A stretch of 33,224 nt of DNA from Alphaproteobacteria bacterium (GTDB lineage: Bacteria; Pseudomonadota; Alphaproteobacteria; TMED109). Of this stretch, positions 24,178-31,612 are shown in pieces. The position numbers and the translations under genes were made by a program. Under the pieces are notes generated by a model, which saw nothing but the letters and a program-made list of their open reading frames with translations, did no database searches and was not told where the DNA came from. The stretch's first letter is position 1, and every line of letters begins with the position of its first letter. The stretch lies in the NCBI GenBank assembly GCA_015660425.1, contig DQLC01000063.1, positions 1-33,224 of the forward strand, in the 5' to 3' direction.

Positions 24178-24903
24178 ATGATAAAAAGTTCATCTTTTTC
24201 TTTACATGGAAGTCTTTGGGCAAACAAAGATAAACTTTTTTCTAATTTAAAATTAAATATAAAATTTAACAAATGGACTATAATTATTGGACAATCTGGT
24301 GCTGGTAAGTCTACTCTTTTAAAAATTATTGCCAATCTAAATATACCAGACACCTTTACTAATAATATTTATAAAAATACTAATATAGATCTATCTTTTT
24401 CCTGGATGGCCCAAAATGATTTATTACTTCCTTGGTTAAATGTTATTGAAAACGTAACACTAGGACAAAAATTAAGAAGAGAAAAAATAAACCTCAATAA
24501 AGCTAATATTCTATTAGAGAAAGTAGGTTTAATAAATGTTGCAAATCATTTACCCTCAACATTGTCTGGTGGAATGAGGCAAAGAGTAGCATTAGCAAGA
24601 ACTTTAATGGAAGATAATGATATTATATTAATGGATGAACCTTTCTCTGCCTTAGACACGATGACCAGATCTAAAATTCAAAAACTTACATGGTCATTGC
24701 TTAAAGAGAAAACTGTAATAATGGTTACTCATGAGCCTTTAGAAGCCTTATTATTAAGTGATAATCTATACTATATACATAATAAACAATTAAAACCTAT
24801 TAAGCTGCCTAAAACAAAGCCATTAAGAAAAATTAATAGTGAAAATGTGCTCTACTGTCATGAATATATTCTTAAACTTTTAAAAAAATCCTATACATTA
24901 TGA
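24178..24903 (+). CDS. thiZ: Thiamine-pyrimidine ABC transporter ATPase, ThiZ-like
   Basis: A 241-residue ABC ATPase with Walker A GQSGAGKST (38-46), the Q-loop in FSWMAQNDLLLPWLNV, signature LSGGMRQRVALARTLM, Walker B IILMDEPFSALD and H-loop VTHEPLEAL. The short Q-loop with NDLLLPW is typical of SsuB/TauB/ThiZ-type ATPases. It powers the importer from the cytoplasmic side. The stop overlaps the permease start by 4 nt (ATGA at 24900-24903), so both are coupled, and the gene lies under control of the upstream TPP riboswitch. Confidence 0.92.
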   Translation: MIKSSSFSLHGSLWANKDKLFSNLKLNIKFNKWTIIIGQSGAGKSTLLKIIANLNIPDTFTNNIYKNTNIDLSFSWMAQNDLLLPWLNVIENVTLGQKLRREKINLNKANILLEKVGLINVANHLPSTLSGGMRQRVALARTLMEDNDIILMDEPFSALDTMTRSKIQKLTWSLLKEKTVIMVTHEPLEALLLSDNLYYIHNKQLKPIKLPKTKPLRKINSENVLYCHEYILKLLKKSYTL

Positions 24904-25652
24904 AGACATTTATTAAATTTTTATTCAGCTTTGTAATTTTTATAGTAACCTGGTGGATTATACAATATTTAACAAAAACTCCTTCTTATATTTTACCTAG
25001 CCCATATATCGTATTGTTATCTATCATGAATAATCTAGACTTACTTATATACCACTCATTCATTACATTTTATGAAATTTTAATAGGATTTTTATTAGGA
25101 ATAATATTTGGAATGTATACAGGAATTTTATTTATTATTTCAAAAAGCACCAGAAGATGGCTACTTCCTTTTATTATATTAACGCAAGCAATACCTATAT
25201 TTGCTATAGCACCAATATTAACTTTATGGGTAGGATATGGTATTTGGTCAAAGATAATCATGACTATATTAATAATTTACTTTCCAATTACTATTTCATT
25301 TTATGATGGTTTAAAAAGGATAGACCCAATGATAGTAAACTTAGCTAAATTGATGGGTGCAAATACATTTACAATGCTATTAAAAATTAGAATACCGTTT
25401 GCTTTACCTCAATTATCCTCAGGATTAAAATTAGCAGCCGCATTTGCTCCAATGGGAGCAGTAATTGGTGAATGGGTTGGTTCTTCAAAGGGATTAGGTT
25501 ATTTAATGCTTTATGCTAGCGGAAGAGTACAAATTGATTTAATGTTTGCTTCAATAATTATTTTAGCAATTTTTACAGTAACTCTCTATAATATTGTTAC
25601 TGTTGTAACTAACCAATTAACAAAATGGGATCCAAAATCTCACTTAAATTAA
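24900..25652 (+). CDS. thiX: Thiamine-pyrimidine ABC transporter permease, ThiX-like
   Basis: A 250-residue inner-membrane permease of the SsuC/TauC/ThiX class with about six hydrophobic segments. YILPSPYIVLLSIMNN near the N terminus and the EAA-type loop IDPMIVNLAKLMGANTFTMLLKIRIPFALPQLSSGLKLA (coupling helix that docks on ThiZ) are diagnostic, as is GAVIGEWVGSSKGLGYLML. It starts inside the thiZ stop codon and is the last gene of the riboswitch-controlled operon. The aldehyde dehydrogenase 25 nt downstream may be read through from it, since no terminator is visible between them. Confidence 0.92.
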   Translation: MKTFIKFLFSFVIFIVTWWIIQYLTKTPSYILPSPYIVLLSIMNNLDLLIYHSFITFYEILIGFLLGIIFGMYTGILFIISKSTRRWLLPFIILTQAIPIFAIAPILTLWVGYGIWSKIIMTILIIYFPITISFYDGLKRIDPMIVNLAKLMGANTFTMLLKIRIPFALPQLSSGLKLAAAFAPMGAVIGEWVGSSKGLGYLMLYASGRVQIDLMFASIIILAIFTVTLYNIVTVVTNQLTKWDPKSHLN

Positions 25653-25677
25653 CTGAATTATAGTAAGGACAAAAATA

Positions 25678-27114
25678 ATGAAAAATAATAAAAAGTTTTA
25701 TATTAATGGTGAATGGGTAGATCCAATAACACCAAAAACTTTGGGTGTTATAAACCCTGCAAATGAAGAAATAGTTTCTGAAATAAGCTTAGGCTCAGAA
25801 GAAGATATAAACAAAGCTGTCGCTGCAGCAAAAAAAGCATTTAAAACATTTTCCGTAACTTCAAAAGAAGAACGTTTAGAGTTATTTGAAAAAATAATGC
25901 ATGTATATAAAAAACGTATGCCAGAATTAGCAAAGGCGATTACCAGTGAGATGGGAGCTCCAGTAAATTTAGCCAATGCAGCACAAGCTCCAGCAGGATT
26001 AGGGCATTTAAGTAAAGCATATAAAGCTCTTAAAGACTATAAATTTGAAACAGAAATTAATACAACTATAATTAGAAAAGAACCAGTTGGTGTCTGTGGA
26101 CTTATTACGCCTTGGAATTGGCCAATTAACCAAATAGCTTGCAAAGTTGGGCCTGCATTAGCAGCAGGATGTACAATGATATTAAAACCAAGTGAAGTAG
26201 CTCCTTTAAGTGCTATAATATTCTCAGAAATTTTGGATGAAGCAGGAGTTCCTGCTGGAGTATATAATATGGTTAATGGTGATGGTCCAACCGTAGGCGA
26301 AGCTATGAGCAAGCATCCAGATATAGATATGATGTCATTCACAGGGTCAACTAGAGCTGGAATTTCTGTAGCAAAAGCCTCTGCAGATTCAGTAAAAAGA
26401 GTAACACAAGAGTTAGGCGGTAAATCTGCTAATATTTTATTGCATGATGCAGATTTTAATAAAGCAGTTGCCAAAGGAGTTATGCATTGCATGAATAATT
26501 CAGGACAATCCTGTAATGCTCCAACTAGAATGTTAGTCCCAGAATCAAAAATGGATGAAGTAATTGACATTGCTAAAAATACTTTAAGTAAAATTGTAGT
26601 TGGTAATCCAGAATCGGAATCTACTACTATAGGCCCTGTTGTTAGTGAAATCCAATATAATAAAATTAAAAACCTTATTGATATAGGAATAAAAGAAGGA
26701 GCAACCTTAGTTGCAGGAGGAACTAATGCTCCGAAAGGTTATAATAAAGGTTATTATGTGGAGCCTACAATTTTTGCTAATGTTACTAATGATATGACTA
26801 TAGCAAGAGAGGAAATATTTGGACCTGTTCTAAGCATATTAGGCTATAAAGATGAAGATGATGCTATTAATATTGCTAATGAAACAATTTATGGATTATC
26901 CGGATATGTTTCTTCAGAAAATATAAAAAATGCTAAATATGTTGCCTCTAAACTTAGAACAGGCATGGTTCATATAAATAATGCACCAGGCGACCAATCT
27001 GCCGCATTTGGCGGCTACAAAATGTCTGGAAATGGACGTGAATGGGGAGAATTTGGCCTAGAGGATTTCCTAGAAATAAAGTCTATAATGGGCGCAATTC
27101 CTAAAACTGCATAA
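25678..27114 (+). CDS. Aldehyde dehydrogenase (NAD(P)+-dependent)
   Basis: A 478-residue ALDH-superfamily enzyme. TPWNWPINQI (144-153) binds the cofactor, FTGST (221-225) is the Rossmann contact, and catalytic residues are Glu245 in TQELGGKSANI and Cys279 in NSGQSCNAPTR. Length and motif order are full. It oxidises an aldehyde to the acid; the nearest described relatives are broad-range enzymes, so the substrate is open. Aldehydes made by the PQQ alcohol dehydrogenase nearby would be natural substrates once in the cytosol. It stands 25 nt after thiX and could share its transcript, although its own ribosome site AAGGA (25666-25670) is good. A long inverted repeat follows. Confidence 0.93.
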   Translation: MKNNKKFYINGEWVDPITPKTLGVINPANEEIVSEISLGSEEDINKAVAAAKKAFKTFSVTSKEERLELFEKIMHVYKKRMPELAKAITSEMGAPVNLANAAQAPAGLGHLSKAYKALKDYKFETEINTTIIRKEPVGVCGLITPWNWPINQIACKVGPALAAGCTMILKPSEVAPLSAIIFSEILDEAGVPAGVYNMVNGDGPTVGEAMSKHPDIDMMSFTGSTRAGISVAKASADSVKRVTQELGGKSANILLHDADFNKAVAKGVMHCMNNSGQSCNAPTRMLVPESKMDEVIDIAKNTLSKIVVGNPESESTTIGPVVSEIQYNKIKNLIDIGIKEGATLVAGGTNAPKGYNKGYYVEPTIFANVTNDMTIAREEIFGPVLSILGYKDEDDAINIANETIYGLSGYVSSENIKNAKYVASKLRTGMVHINNAPGDQSAAFGGYKMSGNGREWGEFGLEDFLEIKSIMGAIPKTA

Positions 27115-27121
27115 ACTAAAT

Positions 27122-27170
27122 ATAACCAAAAGAGGTGTTATACATTTATTATAAAATCTCTTTTGGTTAT
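27122..27170. terminator. Inverted repeat between convergent genes, probable bidirectional terminator
   Basis: ATAACCAAAAGAG (27122-27134) and CTCTTTTGGTTAT (27158-27170) are perfect 13-bp reverse complements around a 23-nt loop, placed between the stops of the aldehyde dehydrogenase (+) and PCu(A)C gene (-). The loop is long and the following T-runs are poor on both strands, so termination efficiency is uncertain, but the position fits a shared terminator. Confidence 0.6.
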
Positions 27171-27179
27171 TAAAATAAA

Positions 27180-27647
27180 TTAATGATCATGTTTATGTGA
27201 TGACTTTACAGAATCGATTTTAAACCTAACATCTAAATTCTCTAAACTTTTAAAAACTAGCGTAACTTCCATCATTTGCCCTTCTTCATAATCTTTATTA
27301 ATTCCAAAAAACATTAAGTGATTACCCATGGGTTTAAACTCCATAGTTTCACCAGTTTTGATTCTAATCCCTCCTACTACGGGTCTCATTTTAGCTATAT
27401 CATCTTCCATAATAACTTCATGAATCTCAATTTTTTTAACATCTTTAGAAACTAAGCCAGTTAGATAAATATCATCACTACTTATATTTTTTATTTCAAA
27501 GTAACCAACTCCATTTGTATTAGATATTTTCATCCAGAGATGCTCTACAACCATATTACTTGTTTCAAATTTATGGGTAAAAGCTGAAAAACTAAAAAAT
27601 ATAATTGATAAACATATTAAAATTTGTCTCATTTTTTTTCTCTTCAT
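27180..27647 (-). CDS. PCu(A)C-family periplasmic copper chaperone
   Basis: A 155-residue exported protein of the DUF461/PCu(A)C family. Residues 1-24 form a signal peptide (KRKKMR then a hydrophobic stretch). The copper motif H-x10-M-x21-H-x-M is present as H76, M87, H110, M112, with 22 rather than 21 residues in the middle spacer; the C terminus HKHDH may also bind metal. The family delivers Cu(I) to the CuA site of cytochrome oxidase in the periplasm. ATG 27647 begins 6 nt after the NIPSNAP gene stop; the in-frame ATG 27632 has a better ribosome site (GAAGAG) and is a possible alternative. Lying in a unit with a monooxygenase is unusual; no SCO or cytochrome oxidase gene is near. Confidence 0.85.
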   Translation of the reverse strand: MKRKKMRQILICLSIIFFSFSAFTHKFETSNMVVEHLWMKISNTNGVGYFEIKNISSDDIYLTGLVSKDVKKIEIHEVIMEDDIAKMRPVVGGIRIKTGETMEFKPMGNHLMFFGINKDYEEGQMMEVTLVFKSLENLDVRFKIDSVKSSHKHDH

Positions 27648-27653
27648 TAAGTT

Positions 27654-28292
27654 TTATTGAAGTGGTGAACAAATAGATGGCCTAAGAATTATATTTTGTT
27701 CATTTTTAACAGAATTTTCTTGATAATTATTAAAATCTCTCCAATCATCATTTGTTTCCAGGTCACTCCAAAATTTACTCATACTTTCTAAGTTAAGATG
27801 ACTCCAAATTGAAATAATTTCATTAGGGTCCTGTAACTCTGTATTCCATAGACCAATATTACTAGAATTATTTTCTATTGAACCTACTAAATCTAAAAAA
27901 TTTTTAGCCCATTTTACAGATTGTCCTATGTTTAAACTTATAATTTTTAATTCATAAATATTAGTATTATTTTTAGGTTTTTTTATTTGTGTTAAAGGTC
28001 TAAGTAACCTTACTTCCTGAGTTAAAATATTGGGGCCAACTAAAGGAACAAACTTTTTTTTCCAATCCTCTTTAGCTGCTAGTTCCGATCTTAATCTTCT
28101 CATTTCCTCAGGATCTTTATAACCCCACATATGGACATACTGATTCATCTTTCCAATTTCACTCCACCAATGCCCAATTAACTTTCCATAAGTATCTCCT
28201 CCTCTTATTTTTTGAGCAACTGTTGCACTAGCGTTTACAACATCCTTCATTTTTCCTGGCCTCGTTGTGTACATTCTAAGTTCATTAATCAT
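27654..28292 (-). CDS. NIPSNAP-family protein with two tandem domains
   Basis: A 212-residue protein with two NIPSNAP (ferredoxin-like, dimeric alpha-beta barrel) repeats: residues 1-105 start INELRMYTTRPGKMKDVV, include YGKLIGHWWSEIGKMNQYVHMWGYKD and end LLRPL; residues about 112-212 start IYELKIISLNIGQSVKW and are more diverged. The first half shows the usual Arg/Trp/Tyr pattern. Bacterial NIPSNAP proteins are mostly uncharacterised and often occur beside monooxygenases or degradation enzymes, where they may act as small oxygenases or binding proteins. It sits 20 nt after the Baeyer-Villiger monooxygenase gene with a strong ribosome site (GAGGAGA), so the two are probably co-expressed. Confidence 0.85.
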   Translation of the reverse strand: MINELRMYTTRPGKMKDVVNASATVAQKIRGGDTYGKLIGHWWSEIGKMNQYVHMWGYKDPEEMRRLRSELAAKEDWKKKFVPLVGPNILTQEVRLLRPLTQIKKPKNNTNIYELKIISLNIGQSVKWAKNFLDLVGSIENNSSNIGLWNTELQDPNEIISIWSHLNLESMSKFWSDLETNDDWRDFNNYQENSVKNEQNIILRPSICSPLQ

Positions 28293-28312
28293 AATAATAT
28301 TCTCCTCTCATT

Positions 28313-30232
28313 TTAACTAAATTGATAATCTTTCTCTTTAGGTTCCCTAGTAAAATTCCAATAATCAACTAATCTCCATGGCGAATTAGTAGTAATTCTA
28401 CCAGTTCCATTTCTCCTATACCAACTATTAACTTTATTATGAGTCCAAACCATTTTTTCATGTTGTACATCTACATCTGAATTGTACTTTTCAAAAGGTT
28501 CTTTTTTGCAATCCATGGTTTTAAAATTTTTCTCTAATAATAAATTTATACATCCTAATATGTACCGTATTTGACATTCACCATGAAAAACTATGCTACC
28601 TCCATGAGCAAGATTAGTGTTAGGTCCATACATAATAAAAAAATTTGGAAAATGTGGAACAGTTATACCTAAAAGTGCTTTTGGATTATCTTCTTTCCAA
28701 TAATCATTGAGGTTTATACCTTTTTTACCTATCACTTTAATAGGCCATATCATTTTGCTGGCATTAAAACCAGTAGCGGCAACTATACAATCAATATTAT
28801 AAGAATTATTATTTGTAGCTATACTTGTATTCATAATTTTTTTAATTTTATCAGTAACAAGTTGAACATTGTCTTTTTTAAGCATTTCAAACCAATTATT
28901 ATCCATTAACATTCTTTTGCCATATGGAGGATAATTAGGAATAACCTTATCAAGTAATTCTTTATCATCTCCAATTATTGATTCTATATGTTTTTCCATA
29001 TTTATTCTAAACCGTTCATTAGTATGATTTATAGATCTATCTGGAAATTTCCAATTAGGATCTTTACATAAAGAAGCATGAATACCATCACAAAACCCCC
29101 AAAATAATTGAAGACGATACCATCTTGAGTAGTATGGTATATTTTCCAATACCCATTTTTTCCCTTTTGATAACTTACGATGATAATTAGGATTAGCTAT
29201 TATCCAATGCGGTGTTCTCTGAAATATAATTAAATTTTTAGCAATTTTTGCTAACTCAGGTGCAACTTGCATCCCACTAGCACCAGTTCCAATTAAGGCT
29301 ATATTCTTATCTTTATAATTATATTTATGATCCCATGCCGCCGTATGAATAATTGGTTTTTTATACTTATCTATACCAGTAATATCAGGCATAGCTGGTT
29401 TATTTAACTGCCCTACTGCACTAATTACTATGTTAGATTTTAAAACAGAAGTATTACCATTATGTGTAACAGAAGTAACCCAACATTTTGCATCTTCATC
29501 ATATATTGTACTTTCTACTTTAGTATTTAATCTTATAAACCTAGCGAGATCATATTTTTTTACACAATCTTTTAAATACTTATAGATAGCATCTCTTTTT
29601 GAATAGAACTCTTCCCAGTGAAAAGATGGCTCAAAAGAATATGCATATACATGGTTAGGTGTATCAACTCCACATCCAGGGTATGTGTTTTCATACCATG
29701 TCCCACCAATTGAATCATTTTTCTCTATTATACTAAACGAAATTCCAGCTTTAAAAAGTTTAATGCCTGCTAATATGCCACATAAACCTGATCCTATAAT
29801 AATAGCATTAAGTTTAGGTTTATGTTTTTTAATATTTTCTATAAATTTATCTCTATTAGAAGAATTATTTATATCTAATTCTTCTTTCATCATTGAAACA
29901 TATTCTTTGGGAACATCCGTTCCTACTCCTACACTCATTATAATAGATAAATATTCATCTTTTATGTTATTTTTAAAATTTAAGCTATTGTTTTTATTAG
30001 AAATATTTAATAAAACTTCTATGAGTTTTTTTCTAATCATATGCGATATGTCATCAGGAACATTTACAGAATAATCAAAAGCTCCTTTAACAAAAGGTCT
30101 TATTTTATCTACGTAACTTAAATCAGATGTAAGGTAAGATAAAACTAATGTAAGAGTGGATATATCGGACTCTTTCAGTAATTCCATTAAGTCATCTGGT
30201 TTTTTAAGAGAATTGTATAAGTTTAATTCCAT
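28313..30232 (-). CDS. Flavoprotein Baeyer-Villiger monooxygenase, 4-hydroxyacetophenone monooxygenase-like
   Basis: A 639-residue class B flavin monooxygenase. The first FAD-binding turn IIGSGLCG (145-152) comes after an N-terminal extension of about 140 residues, as in 4-hydroxyacetophenone monooxygenase (about 640 residues). Further marks are GGTWYENTYPGCGVD, the NADPH turn IGTGASG (314-320), Arg in FQRTPHW (expected NADPH/peroxyflavin Arg) and the Baeyer-Villiger fingerprint FxGxxxHxxxW, present as YKKPIIHTAAWD (290-301): Tyr and Lys replace the usual Phe and Gly. The enzyme would insert oxygen beside a ketone to give an ester or lactone, using NADPH and O2. It heads a three-gene minus-strand unit with NIPSNAP and PCu(A)C genes. 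Its substrate could be an aryl or cyclic ketone. Confidence 0.88.
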   Translation of the reverse strand: MELNLYNSLKKPDDLMELLKESDISTLTLVLSYLTSDLSYVDKIRPFVKGAFDYSVNVPDDISHMIRKKLIEVLLNISNKNNSLNFKNNIKDEYLSIIMSVGVGTDVPKEYVSMMKEELDINNSSNRDKFIENIKKHKPKLNAIIIGSGLCGILAGIKLFKAGISFSIIEKNDSIGGTWYENTYPGCGVDTPNHVYAYSFEPSFHWEEFYSKRDAIYKYLKDCVKKYDLARFIRLNTKVESTIYDEDAKCWVTSVTHNGNTSVLKSNIVISAVGQLNKPAMPDITGIDKYKKPIIHTAAWDHKYNYKDKNIALIGTGASGMQVAPELAKIAKNLIIFQRTPHWIIANPNYHRKLSKGKKWVLENIPYYSRWYRLQLFWGFCDGIHASLCKDPNWKFPDRSINHTNERFRINMEKHIESIIGDDKELLDKVIPNYPPYGKRMLMDNNWFEMLKKDNVQLVTDKIKKIMNTSIATNNNSYNIDCIVAATGFNASKMIWPIKVIGKKGINLNDYWKEDNPKALLGITVPHFPNFFIMYGPNTNLAHGGSIVFHGECQIRYILGCINLLLEKNFKTMDCKKEPFEKYNSDVDVQHEKMVWTHNKVNSWYRRNGTGRITTNSPWRLVDYWNFTREPKEKDYQFS

Positions 30233-30313
30233 AGATTTCCTCTAATATTAAAATAATTACTTTAAATTAATATAATACTTTATTAAAATCATATTTTAAA
30301 TTATTAAATTAGA

Positions 30314-31543
30314 ATGAATAAAAATATTTTGGAAAATTTACCATTAAAAGGCATAAAAGTTATCGATGCCGCTAGCTTTATAGCCGCACCTTTAGTAAGT
30401 GCCCTTATGTCAGATTATGGAGCAGAGGTTATAAAAATTGAAGCACTTACTGGAGACACCTATAGAGAAGCTGTAATGGGAGGACATGTATGGCCTGAGA
30501 GTAAAATTGATTGGGCATTTATTTTAGAAAATAGAAATAAAAGAAGCTTAGCTATTAATTTAAAAACTGAATATGGGAGAATAATTTTAAAAAAATTAGT
30601 GAATGAAGCCGATGTATTTGTTACTAATTTACCAAGAAAACCCAGAGAAAAACTAGGTTTAACCTCAGAAATAATTAGAGAACTTAATCCAAAAATTATA
30701 TACGCTTCTTTAACTGGGTATGGAGAAATAGGACCGGATTCTAATAGAACAGCTCTGGATTCTACTGCTTATTTTGCAAGATCTGGCCTTATGGAATGGG
30801 CTAAAACAGATGAATCCAGAGGAATTCCTCCCTTCCCAATTCCTGGTGGAGGAGATCACCCTACAGGCTTGTCATTATTTACATCTGTTTTACTAGCTTT
30901 AATGAATAGAGAAAAAACAGGTATGGGCACTACTGTCTCCACATCTCTCTTAGCAAATGGTATTTGGTCTAATGCTATGTTAGTTCAAGCATTATTAGCG
31001 GGCCACAAGCCTATTGATACTTTTCATTGGAATAATATAAGCGCTATGCGTAATATCTATTATTTAAAGGATAAATCATTATTCTTTATGTTCTTAACAA
31101 ATGAAGAAAAGCATTGGGACCCATTTATAAAAAGTTTTAATTTAGAATATTTACATAAGGACAAAAAATTTAATACTAAAGATAATCGTCAATTAAATAA
31201 AAAACTTTTAAAATCTATTTTACAGAAAAAATTTATAGAATTGACTTATGAAGAAGTTAGAGAAAAATTTGTAGAAATTGGCATTGTTTTTACAAAAATA
31301 ATGAAAACAGCGGATACGATTAATGATCCGCAAACTAATTTAAATAATATGTTTATGAATATTCAAGGAGAATTAATTAAAGATCTTAAAGTAGTTTCTC
31401 CTCCATTAAATATAGAAAATGCTCCTAGAAAGAAAGCTACTAAAGCTCCACAATTAGGAGAACATAATAAAGAAATTTTAAAAGAATTAGGTTATACAGA
31501 AGAAGAAATTAAAGATTTGCAAAATAATAAAGTTATTTTATAA
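30314..31543 (+). CDS. CaiB/BaiF (family III) CoA-transferase
   Basis: A 409-residue formyl-CoA:oxalate/CaiB-type CoA-transferase. The N-terminal LKGIKVIDAASFIAAPLVSALMSDYGAEVIKIE (11-43) and FVTNLPRKPREKLGL match the family; the catalytic Asp is expected at D149 in NRTALDSTAYFARSGLM. The enzyme moves CoA between carboxylic acids as an intertwined dimer in the cytosol without ATP. The specific acids cannot be deduced. No strong ribosome site precedes ATG 30314. It is divergent from the Baeyer-Villiger gene and followed by an acyl-CoA ligase with a 69-nt gap carrying palindromes, giving this region a second and third way to make CoA thioesters. Confidence 0.9.
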   Translation: MNKNILENLPLKGIKVIDAASFIAAPLVSALMSDYGAEVIKIEALTGDTYREAVMGGHVWPESKIDWAFILENRNKRSLAINLKTEYGRIILKKLVNEADVFVTNLPRKPREKLGLTSEIIRELNPKIIYASLTGYGEIGPDSNRTALDSTAYFARSGLMEWAKTDESRGIPPFPIPGGGDHPTGLSLFTSVLLALMNREKTGMGTTVSTSLLANGIWSNAMLVQALLAGHKPIDTFHWNNISAMRNIYYLKDKSLFFMFLTNEEKHWDPFIKSFNLEYLHKDKKFNTKDNRQLNKKLLKSILQKKFIELTYEEVREKFVEIGIVFTKIMKTADTINDPQTNLNNMFMNIQGELIKDLKVVSPPLNIENAPRKKATKAPQLGEHNKEILKELGYTEEEIKDLQNNKVIL

Positions 31544-31564
31544 ATATTAATATTTATTTTTTTT
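31541..31564 (+). terminator. AT-only palindrome plus T-run after the CoA-transferase gene
   Basis: TAAATATTAATATTTA (31541-31556) is a perfect 16-bp palindrome overlapping the stop codon and is followed by eight T. The hairpin would contain only A-U pairs, so it is a weak terminator at best. Confidence 0.35.
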
Positions 31565-31578
31565 AATTATTAATTATG

Positions 31579-31595
31579 ATCAATAGTCTATTGAT
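31579..31595. repeat. 17-bp near-perfect dyad upstream of the acyl-CoA ligase
   Basis: ATCAATAG (31579-31586) and CTATTGAT (31588-31595) are perfect reverse complements around a single T, 17 nt before the ligase start at 31613. With a 1-nt centre it cannot fold into a hairpin well, so it looks like a binding site for a dimeric regulator rather than an RNA structure. Confidence 0.5.
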
Positions 31596-31612
31596 TGATA
31601 TGGAGATATAAA

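Noticed and set aside
26037-26570. A 177-codon open frame on the minus strand
   Set aside because: Fully antisense to the aldehyde dehydrogenase core (catalytic Glu245/Cys279 region); no recognisable domain.
29685-30074. A 129-codon open frame on the plus strand
   Set aside because: Antisense to the N-terminal part of the monooxygenase; hydrophobic repeats arise from AT-rich complement, not a credible gene.
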